The position numbers and the translations under genes are program-made. Of a stretch of 64,000 bases of DNA, positions 1 to 11,800 are shown one piece after another. Under the pieces are notes generated by a model. It saw only the letters and a list, made by a program, of their open reading frames with translations, searched no databases and was not told the origin of the DNA. The stretch spans positions 27,601,403 to 27,665,402 of the forward strand of contig NC_052138.2 of the NCBI RefSeq assembly GCF_016086655.4, given 5' to 3'. The stretch's first letter is position 1. Every line of letters starts with the position of its first letter. The DNA is from Lepeophtheirus salmonis. Taxonomy: Eukaryota; Arthropoda; Copepoda; Siphonostomatoida; Caligidae.

Positions 1-341
1 GAGATGAGCCTATTTAATAATTGTTCGATCCAACACAACACTAGTTTTCTTCAAAAGAGAAGAAAAGAAGGGGAGAAAAAGTAATGGCCAGTCTTCATTC
101 AAATACACTAAAGCATAAAAAAACTCATTTACCCTTAATAATACCTAATATTCATGCGTTGTTATTGTAGTAGTACCTACTTTCTTCCTCCAACGTCCAT
201 CCATAATATAGGTGAGCCATAGATGTTCATCCCCCCTCCATTAAGCCATTGTCTAATACTTTTTCTTTTTTTCCTTACTTAAAGCCTTTGTTTCTAACTC
301 ACTTAACAGAGTATAATATTTGTATTATCCTCATTTTCCAG

Positions 342-458
342 CTCCACCGATATTCTTAGTGAAGCCTTCAAATCAAAAAATTGCAGTTGGTGCCCCTGCA
401 TCCTTGGATTGCATTGCAGCTGGGAATCCCACGCCGGTTCTGTTTTGGATGAAAGAAG
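342..458 (+). CDS. robo: robo exon A: start of Ig domain 4
   Basis: The exon follows a pyrimidine-rich stretch ending in CAG at 339-341 and ends before GTAAGG at 459. It reads PPIFLVKPSNQKIAVG, then LDCIAAGNPTPVLFWMKEG. This is the A-to-C strand part of Robo Ig4, with the core Cys (LDC) and Trp (FWM) both visible. It enters with two bases completing an upstream codon and leaves in phase 1, matching exon B. Confidence 0.92.
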
Positions 459-3400
459 GTAAGGTTTTTACTTTATTTATAGAGATAATATAAGGTAGCA
501 GGGGCTTAGTATTTCTGAATGGGACTGTTTAACGTCCGGCACTACTTGGCTCCAGATACATGGTGCTAGTATCGCGGTGAAACTCAAGTAGATTTTAAAG
601 GATATTTATGGACTGATGAGATTATGAAAGTAATGCATATATCACAAGAAGTGAATCCACGGAGCAAATTGAATTTTTCGACGGAAGTTATATTTCTTCT
701 GAGTGCTTAAAATTTTAGAAATCCTGTCAAGTTTTGATTGGATAGAAGACCCCCTCTTGGGTTCTCTTGTACATCAAATAGTCCCTTGCAGTAACAGGAC
801 TACTTCAAAAGTTACACATAGACTTTGATCAAGCTTGTTACAAAAATTATACATGATCACAGTAAGAGGCCCCTAAATTTTGAGTGGTCAAGATCATTCG
901 TCAAAGGAAGATCAAACGTAATAAATACTTTTAACGTATCCTAATTAGATATATTAACTCTTGCCCAGCTTAAATTATGGTGCAGACCAATAAAAGAATT
1001 ATAGAAATACAGAACAAAGTAGCCGTCTATCCAATATTTTTTTTTTTTTTTAGTCCGCTAGAGGCGTTGAATATTACTCTATGACTAAAAAATTCAGCCA
1101 TTATGAATTTACCTTTTCCATTTAATATACAATGTGGAATTCAGCTAAGGGTTAAACAATTGTATACGTTATGAGTAAAAGTGATAAAATAACGGTATCA
1201 GCAGTATCATAAAATGTGACACCTTGCAGGGAAGGAAGATTTTGCGTTGCCAAATAATCTACTCAAGATATCAGGTACATTTTGTCACTTGGTTTATAGC
1301 TTTGGCACAAACTGGCGTCCAATTATTATGACAAGGTACCAGTGGATACTTATTTGATTCCTTAATCAACCGTTCCCCCTTATTTTGAGAGTTAGATTGG
1401 TAAAAGGATCTACCCACGTTTGAAAGATAGTATACTGTTAAAGATCCAACTCGTAATGAGTTCCTAATTTTTTTTTATTCATTATAATTTATTTAGTACT
1501 CAAAAAAAAAAAAAAATTCAAACTGCATGATGGCTTAGTTTTCAGGTTTGGCGATAGTTAAAGGGTATAAATGAAATTTTACTACAATATTAAATCCTCA
1601 AACTCTTCTTCCAAATTTGTAAAAGCTTTTGGTAAGATTTTATAAAAGGGACATTTTGAAATATCAAGGGTTGTTTTCTTACTATTCCCATAGTGGTGGT
1701 CAAATCCCAAATTGACCGCCCACCTTAGTATTTGTGTATCCTCCCTAACCTCTAGCTGACCCAACTTGGGGAGGACAACTCTATTTACCATAATGTCTGG
1801 TTAAAATCCTTAGAAAGGATATAGCCCCATCCCCACGCTATCTACATCCTTGTGCTCCTGTAAAATAAATAAAAGAGATAGATTTAAATTCATAATTCTT
1901 CATGGTATGATATGCATTCCCTCTATTTAGGTGCAACTGGAATATTTCTCCCTGGACATCAGTATGAGGCTGGTCTTCACGTGACTCCGGAAGGGACTCT
2001 CAAACTTCGTGAGTAAAAAATAAATACAGTGTAGGGATAAATAACTTGCTGTAGCATGACTAGATTATGAAAAATAAGATTTTTATGGAATCAAGACAAG
2101 ATAACTCATATCCAATCTGTGATACTATGTTTAGAATCTTTATTCAATATGTCCTCCTTCACAAGTAATAACAGCCTACACACGCCGGCGAACAGATTGG
2201 CAGCTCTTGATGAAGGGTGTGTCCATGTCGAAGAGAATTCAAATTTGGATGAGAGGTACAGCGGACATTATTTCCTAAGAATCCCCAAAACTGTAAGGTC
2301 AGAGCTAGAGAAAGGCCGCATGGATGCAGGGAGAAGTCAGTCCTATTATTGAGGAGATTACTGTAATGAAACCACATTTAAAGATAACAGAGATAATATC
2401 GTAGTTAAATGCTACTCCAATTTTCAAGTCCCTACTCTGTTGTTAAATCTAGAAAATAAGTGATGTATAAATCTTAATAATATTTTTCTATTACAGAGGA
2501 CATTTCCTTGTCGGATGCGGGTTACTACTCATGTGTGTCTGTGAGTCCAAGTGGATCTACTCTGAGTAGAGCACAAATCTCTGTCTCTAAGGAAAGTGAT
2601 AAGCCTCCTCCCATCATTGTACTTGGACCTATTAATCAAACCCTTCCACTAGGATCCAGAGTATCCCTACCCTGCCAATCCTCCGCGCAGGATACAATCA
2701 TTTGGCTCAAGGATGGAGTTCCTCTCTCTTCCAAGAGTCATCAAAACTTATATATTAATAAAGAAAACACGCTCCGGATTGAAGGTAAATGATAAATTGT
2801 CAATAGACGTGTTTATTGTTTAGTTAATTTTGTAACACATGGGCCGTAAAGAAAATACGTTTTTTCGTTCAAAATGCGTTGTTGTTTTGTTTGTTTGTTG
2901 AACACTTTTTAATCCATTGCTTAGATTGAAAGGTATTTTCTCCCATCTAGAACCTGTGTGAAATTAAAAAGCCAAAATTGTTTTTGATCCATTGTTTTAG
3001 AAATAACAAAAGTAACGTCACTTTTAGCAAAAACTCGCTAACTAAAGAACAGCCTATCATTAAATTTTGACAGCTTTCTTTTGTAACTTGGTACTAACTA
3101 AAAATGAGGTGATTTTTTTTTTAAATAGTACCCTTTATGTGTAAAGCCTTGAATTATTCATCCCACGTGTTATTTCTCAAACCTTTTAGTTTTCAATCAT
3201 GTTTTTTCAATATACATTTTATTTATTTTAAATTGTTACCTCATGGAATTGTTTCACGTTTCTTCTCTTTGGCAAAGTATCCCACAGTTTGTAAAGGGCT
3301 AACTTTATTAATTTATAATAAATTCGTTATTTACAAATATGCAACTTAAGCTAGAAATGAGTATTAAATACCTCTGTGAAGAATAACAATAGAAATTCCA

Positions 3401-6400
3401 TTAGATTTTCGATACGTGTCTTTTGACTCCTAATAAAAGTTCAAATAATAATATATTATAGAACAAACTAGAAAGTTCAAGAACTCATAGTTTGAAAGCT
3501 AATTTATAAATGAACTTGTTTGGAATTAGATTAAAATTCATTTCGTAGTCCGATAACAATAGTTTTTTTTGCAGGAGGGATATCCAAATACCATCTACAG
3601 GATTTGTAGACTAACTGATGTTTGAGAAAAGTTGAGTCAATCCATATTAGATATAACAGTTAGTAAGCTCATTTTTGGGTATGTCTAGAATCAAACAAGG
3701 AATTATGCTAAACTTGAACTCATTCTGATAAGTTTTGTATATATATACATACATATGCTCGTCAACATAAAACTGATATTGAACAAAACTCCAGAAAATA
3801 AGAAAACCCAAATTAAAATTTGTTGTACAAATTTGTTTCATTCATATATACAAACAGCCCAATATTTCCTGGACATATTTGAGTCTATTGTTGGCTTTGC
3901 ATTCAAATATCTGAGCTGAGTTAAGATACTTAAAAACAATAGCTTAGAACCTTTATTTGATTTCAAGGACATATATTGGCCCCAATAGGGTCCTTCCACT
4001 ATATAAATCTATTAATTTCTTAATCATTTATTGTAAAGATCCATTTTGGCTACTTTAAGTGCAATTTTCGGGGCACCCAAGGGGTTAATAAAAATAATTT
4101 GTACATATAGGTAAATGGACGATCATTTGTCGAAGAATAAAAATGCAATCTCGACTCAATTTTTTTAAAAAATCATTCTAGCTTGCTTTTGTGTTGAAAA
4201 GTCACATATACCTTTTTTTCCTCCCCTTTTTACATTTTTATGGGCTAATTTTAGAACGGGCAGAAAACTATGAATGTTAATAATTGGTAAAAAAAAATAA
4301 TTCAAAAATAGCTAATAAATAGTCACTCAGTTTTTAATGCAAAATTTAGAAATGGCTTGTAATCAAATATATTACAATTTATATTTATTATGGATATATC
4401 ATATCTTCAAACACCCCATTTTTCTCTCTTTTGTAAATAGTTATAAGCCTCATTGTTAAAACATATATAAGTCATATTGAATTTTTATAATATTATGATA
4501 AAGGTTCATCCACGTCTAATAATTGGAAGTTTTTAACCTAAACAACGCCAAATTTAATTAAATTTAGAAAATGTGCACACCACAGATTTGGATGAAATTG
4601 TAAAAATAGAATAGCTTATTACATAAATAAATGCCAACAATTTTTAAATACCCTTAAAATAAGTTGAAATATTCTGAATTTGAACTGAATTATTCCCATT
4701 TTGAATTCGACTATTCACTTCTTAATTATACAATTCCCATAGCTCAATGAACAACAAGCTCATAGAAATTATTATCTTGAACTTAATGTGCGTAGGTTTG
4801 ACATTCGGTCGTTCCTATGAAGAAAAAAAATGTGGAACGACGTAGCACAATGGACTACGCGCTCGGGAGAAATTATTTCCTTGAATAGAATGGACTTCGA
4901 GAAGAAAATATACGTGAATGTATAAGTACCGAGTCATCCATAAAAATCTGAACACTTTGATGTTTTTTACTTAGACAAAATATAATTTATTAATTAAAAA
5001 TAGAATTTCAACAAAATTAATTATATAAATAGATGGTGTCTGAGCTCTCTAAATCAATAATTTAGCCACCCTTAGTGGTAATGATGGCTTTCAGGGGCAT
5101 AGGAAGGCCTGGAACCCACTGTGGATGTATTCATCTGTCACGGTGTCCCAGTTCTGTCTGAAAGTGGCATTGAGGGCCTCAGTGTTTGGATGAAAGACAA
5201 TGCAACCCTTCCCTTAGAGTGCAGTAGAGGGGGTTGGCATCAGGGCTGTATGGGGCCCAAAAGTGTCAAAAAAGAAATCAAAATAACTCAAAAGAGTCTT
5301 GCAACAGAAGAAATGGGGTTCTTTCATTGCTGTTATCAAAAGTGGCCTCTCCACCCTCACAAGGATATTTCCATCAACTTTTTGGTTATATATCTGGCCT
5401 CGTTGTGTGAAACTACGAGATCTCTTGCCTGGGCCCTTATGGACTTGAGGGGATTGGTTGTGGCTGTTTTCTTTAAATCCCCCGGGTACATTTTATCCTT
5501 GTGACGGAGCCTTTCGTCATCTCCAACGTTTCAGGCTGTTTGCTGACAGCGTAGACACTGGCCCCGGAGACGCCCAACTGATTGGAGTGTACGGGTTGAG
5601 CAAAATTCGTCGATCATGCTCAAGTGTCATTTTCTCGACTTGTACGTAAGATAGAGAGCTCAGGTGCGTTTTACTTTGTAACTAACAGTTTATGCTTTAA
5701 TACATCGAAATATGAATTAATTTCAATCACTCAACCTTCATTAATTATTCAATTAGTAATTGTTCAGATTTCAATGAACCGTCCATCTGGTATATGAACA
5801 TCAAAAAGATTCCTAGGTCAGATCCATAATCTCACTTATAATTAATCAGTGCAACTCCATCTGACCAATTAAAGGAACATGTAAAAAATCATTTTATAAC
5901 TTTTATATCATGTGATTTTTTCTGTTTTGTTGTTCATATTCTGTCTCTCTGTCAAAATAAACCGAGCATTCAAATTAAAGACCCTTCATTTCTTTGTCAG
6001 TAAGCAAACTTACAAAATCGGCAAGGGATCAAATACTTATATATAACTTCTTTGACTATCTCCTCATTCCAAACTTCATAAGCAATGAATCTTTCTATGA
6101 GCATACATACATTATCCATAAGTACAATTAATATTGTTCTTGTTCAATTTGAAAAGCACAGAACTTTTACTTAATTACGGGTAATTTTTCATATTATAAG
6201 TATATATATATATATATGTATGGACAAGGGAGAAAAGAATAGAATAGAAAAACAGAGGGGGTCTAAAAAGAAGAAAAAGTTCAATACTTACTTATTTAGT
6301 TACTTTTTTTTTGTGAATAAGTTTTAATGAGGGAAAATAAATCGCTTACTAAGTCTCTCTTAGTCTATTACCTTTTTCTTTCTCTCGGCCCTCCTCTCAG

Positions 6401-8848
6401 AAGCTATTTAATTGAAGGTATTGTTCAATTAAATTAAATGTTTGGTAACGAGTCTTTTGTTTGACTTAGAGGGCATGGGTTGCATGATGATATTTTAGTA
6501 GTTAAATAATAAGGAGGTCTGTCAAAGGATTATTGGATCCTTTTAATTATAGCATATTGATTAAATCAAATGATTTTATTTTTCATTTAAATAAATAATT
6601 TCCTCCACATTATTCACCTGATTGTACATTTAAATCTGTCCTACAAAAAATAAATTGGTAGTTAACCAATTTTTTTCAACAATAGGAATATTAGAGTTGT
6701 ATATCTTAAGCACTGTTTAGCGTGTCAGTTTTTTGTCCGAACAATGTTTTTCTATTTTTCGAAGCTGTTATCACTAAGCTTTCATTCTTGAAGAAAGAAC
6801 ATCCAAATATACAGGGTCGTGCACAGCAATTGGAACACACTTTGACGTCATCTAGATCCTATGAAGAATTTTCTGGTTTGATTTAATAGAATAGACGGTA
6901 ATAGCATATTAATTTTCATTAAGACCTCCATTGAGCTCAATTACTTTCTCAATTATCCCACGGAATGCCTGACAGGATTTGACGATTTCTGCAGAGGGGA
7001 TCTTTGCAGCCACGCGCTTGAAGGTTTGAGGTAGCACAGGTATCCTTTCAAACTCCCCCGGACATAGAAGTCCAAGGGTCTCAGGTTTTGGGAGTTGGAG
7101 AGCCACATCTGGGGGCCCCTAAAGGTTGCACTCTTGTCATTCAGACAAGCTTTCACCTTCCCGGTCTTGAGACGAGAGTGCATAATCCTGTTGGAATATG
7201 TAGTGCATTCCCTTTGCTTTCGTATTCAGGGATTCACCGCGGATCTTAGGACCTCCAGTTAGATTTCAGTGATCACTCTCTCCCTTTATTGAAGAAGTGA
7301 ATTAACTTGCTCCTGGTTATACACAGGATCATTATGGAGGCCGGATTTTGTTCTGAAGGTGGCTGGGACGTCCATCTTCTTGTCGACAACCAAAAGTCAT
7401 TTTGTATGTTTGTTGGATCGATCAAATCTAAAAAATTCTCATTTCAGGAGAATTTGAGGCTTAGTGTTTACATCAACTCCAAGCTTTTTAAGATTTTCAA
7501 GATATAGTAACCAGTGGAAACAGAATGTTCTCTGATCACTTTAAGTACTTAATTTGATACAATAAATTTATTAATAAAGGAAATAGTACTTTATAGAAAA
7601 AAAACTCGGTAGATACTGGCTAGTGAATAAGTCTTGCACCACCTTGCATGCTGTACATTAATTTAATCCGAATGAAGTAAAATGAACAAGAACATGGTAG
7701 ACATCAAAGAGAAATCTATTCAATACATATAAAGGAACATCATTTGTGAACTTAGCCGCTATATTGGCGGCAATAACAGCCTCTAAGTGGGAACATAAGG
7801 GCAACACACACATGTGAGATGTAGCTGTGGTTTCACTCATTATTCATGGATAACTTAAGGTCGGTAATGTGGCTAGCGTTGGTTCTCCACCGGACACAAG
7901 ATGTAGTCCATCGGATTAAGGTCCTTGTTCTTATTATTATAGTCAAGAAATCATTAAAAACCCTTCTACAACGCTCTATATGAATTATAGATGTGTTTGA
8001 GCCAAGATTGGCCTCTCTTCAAACCTGCTAGGTTGGGGGGAGGGGGGGTAGCAGTTTGACCACCTATGATCGTACTTCTTTCTTGCAAATTCGACTTGAA
8101 AAAGTGTTTGGCAGCTTCAGGATTGGCTTGACTCGAGGACGATCCTCAAGACTAGCACCTTCCTCCATGCGCTTATGAACATAGTAAATGGTGCAAAAGT
8201 TAAACAAAAGCTGTTTGACGAAGTCTAAAGTGTCATAGCCGGTGCGCGGATCAAAGTTTTGTTATCATCTTTGTCCAGAAGAGAAGTATGTTTGTCTCAA
8301 TATTTCGTTTCATAGATAATAACAACAGCTTTACACTAATATGCCTAACTTTATGATTGAAATTCTGCCTCTCAAGCATAAATTGAAAGAGGGGGTTCAA
8401 GACATATTCACTACCCAGTACCCAAATAGTTAAAAATTGATATAATTCTCATTTTGGAATATGGACGTCAGAAAACATGGCATATTATTTAAAAATAAAA
8501 GATTGTCAAACTCAAAAATCTATCTTGGTATTTATAGCTCAGTAGGGTAGGAGCCCATACGTCGTTTTTGGGGTACGCCCCCTTATTACTCCACTCATTG
8601 TGGATACATGGACGTATTTGTTTAGTCATAGTATACATATAATATTGAAGCTGTAATTAGTTTTAACTCAGTTTCTGAGTGAAGCTAATTGTCAGTAAAT
8701 ATTGTATATAGTATATTTCCTACAATCAAACCTTACTTCAAATAGGTCAGGTCAATGAATGAAGAAAATGTTTTGCTTTTTTTTTACTTTCTTTTCCTTC
8801 AAAGAAATCTACCTACTTTTAATTATTTTACAATAAAGATTCATATCA

Positions 8849-8880
<32 letters not shown>

Positions 8881-11800
8881 AGCCATAGGAACTACTGACT
8901 GACTGACGTTATTTATTCTCCCTTTGCCTCACTGGATATTGAACTATGTACTAACAAATATCAGCATTAGCCTACCTTCTACCCTCAATGATGATAAAAA
9001 TCTCAATTTACTTTCCATGTGAAGGGGTACATTGAACATGTTCAATGTACATAGTATAGGGTCCTTATGTAAAGAGTATACAATTATATAAGACATAAGT
9101 GAAAAGAAAAATTGGAAAGTGCATTCGTCTCAATACACATTTTTCCAAAAATTAATGGAACACCGCCAAAATATTCCACAGAAAATGTAATTTTTACCAT
9201 TCCAATGGTTGATTGTCACCCTAAATGCTGAAACAAATGTTGACACTTAAATAACACAGACAGTTTTCAGAATATCATTCTAACAATTTTCGAGGTATAT
9301 AAGTGATCTATTATGAACAAAGTTTGTAAAAAATATTTTTTTGTGATCCTTCATTTTCGAGCATAAAATCAGCAAATTTGGTGCTGTTCATATATATTTT
9401 TAAGGCTTTAAAAAGTCATGAAGATTAAGAAAAACCTTCATACAAAGATGCAAGGAGACAAATAGTATCAAAGATCGTGCTCAAAGTGGTCGATTTATGA
9501 ATTTCACAGCCCTGATAATTTTATATTCGTATATGTTTGACTATTTAAATCTAATAAATACTTTTTTTGTAATAGAAATATGACAAATGGTCAAAATCCA
9601 CTACTTTCAGATAAAATCCATCAATTTTTCATTCTTTTATCGTGACGATGAATTTGGACTACTTTAATTAGTGTGAATTGCGGCACCTCCAACGGGTGAA
9701 AAAGAATAATTTGCTTATAGAAATTGGCGATAAAAATTCGTCAAAGAATATAAATGTAATCCACACTTAATTTTGAGAAAAATCCTTATAGTTTGATTTT
9801 GTGTTGACGATAACATCTTTCCACCTGTCTCCCTTGCATATAATAAGATAAAATAAGCAAAGCCTAAAGGGTGCCCAAAACAAATGTGGTCCTAACACAG
9901 GTTTTTTTTTTTTTTTAGGGTTAGGTATATACCAACCGTTTGAATCTATAAAAAAATGTGTTTATAGTAATTTTTAGTAATAAAAATTACATATTTTGGT
10001 TACCAAATCAAAAGAAACATCAATTTGAACCAAAAATGAACAATAACGACATATAAACCTTATTTATTTATATATCAAGCTGAAATATACTTTGTTCAAA
10101 ATGCCTTTAAGGCGATATGTTCTAAGGTAACATGGTTTAAGACAAACTAGGCTGAGGCAAAATGGTTTAAGGTTAGAGTACCTAGTGCTCTTTGCTTTTA
10201 ATGTAGCTATCCAGAGATTGGTACCATATTGGCACATTGGAAAGTGTTACCAAGTGAAAGCCAAGGAATAATTTCTCTGTCCAATAATAAAGTAATTTGT
10301 CTATTTAGTTAGCTATGACTAGTGATGTTCAAATAATGCTTAAAAATGGAGCTAAATATACAAATAAAAATAAAAAAGACTAAGTGTTCTCCAGTAGAGT
10401 TATATATTGGTAGTGAAAAGAAAAATGGATGCACTTAATATATATAAAGGAAAAATGGATTGTTAACCCTCAATAGCTTTGGCGGCAAGATGGATAGGAT
10501 AAACAGGGATGGGGAAGAGACAGAGCTCTCTTGTGTTGGAGGGGAAAACTTAGAGATTGTATAATCAGACCTGTTACTATGGAACGATTGCATAAATACA
10601 CATTTTCTACCTAAAAATGCATATAAAGCTCGAAAATGCAAAAAAAAAAAAAATTAAATACAAGCCAAAAATCAAATAAATCTTATTTAAATAATTTGGA
10701 TATTATTACCTTTTCTCAAAGGTAATAAGTTATGACCTTTAAGAGAAGTAATAATAACGGTGGGTATATGTTTAAGGGGAAAAGTCAAATTTGAAGAGGT
10801 ACGCAGGGAATTTCTTTAAATGGCGGAAAGAGTTCGGTTTCGAGCCGGTCTATCATATTCAACCCAAAGTCCAACACTAATATATATGAATTACTCACAC
10901 AACCAATGTATTTTTAAGTGTATAATAAATTATGCCTGTATTATAGCGTCGGTTCTACAATGTTGTACATGCACAACCGGAGTTTGAGAAGCGATAAAAA
11001 GTGTGACACATGGTGGCATTGACGAACAAATGAAGAAAAAAATATTATGTGCAATCATTAACAATATTAATAAAAGTTGCAAATTATTAATATACATACA
11101 TACATATGTTTATGCATGTGTGTTGTGTACAAGTTGGTGTTTGTTCAAGTTGCAGGGGCAACCATTTAATGAGGCGGATCAGCATTTTAGGGAAAGCATA
11201 TCTTTAAGGCTTTTTTTTTTTTTATCAATAAAATTTCGGTCAATTTGAATTCCCCTCTGTATAAAATCATCATCTCCTACGCTTATGCTCAGAGATATAT
11301 AAAGTATGATAATAGAAAATAGAGCATATTTTTGTAGTTACAAACAGGGCTTTAGAGTTGATACATAGAATGTCACGAACCCCATGACTCTTACTCCAAC
11401 ACATATTAATTTAATAACATATTTTATAGCCTATATAATTACTATTGAATCATTTGAGTCTAAAGAATATAAATATACAGGGTTGATCTAATCTAATGGT
11501 TTTTAAGAGTAAAATTATAATGTTTTGTGTGGACATTTATTTAACAAAATCATCTGAAATATTGCTCGGCGCAACTTTTATTCAATATGCGATCCCTCAT
11601 CTCTAATAATTGCCTTAATACGAGGCCTAAATCCCTTGCAGGGCTTGATTATGTAGTGAAGCCCTATATTGGTCCACTCTTTCTGTCTGGAAACCTTTAG
11701 AGACTGGCCACTCCTGTGAGGAGTAGTACACACTCTCCCCTCCAGACGCGCCTAGATAGAGTAATCCAAGGGGTTCACTTCTGGAGAGGAGGGTGGCTAC

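Noticed and set aside
4836..4866. tRNA-like string GACGTAGCACAATGGACTAC
   Set aside because: It resembles a tRNA A-box half, but no B-box or cloverleaf could be formed downstream.
5121..5504. + strand open frame of 127 codons
   Set aside because: The minus strand of the same segment carries recognisable mariner transposase blocks, so this is its antisense shadow.
8535..8600. tRNA-like string TAGCTCAGTAGGGTAGGAGC
   Set aside because: There is no GTTCGAATCC-type B-box and no acceptor stem; at best it is a SINE-like head, listed only as a low-confidence repeat.
11003..11248. + strand open frame of 81 codons
   Set aside because: No recognisable domain, crosses AT microsatellite-like sequence, and has no relatives in the window.
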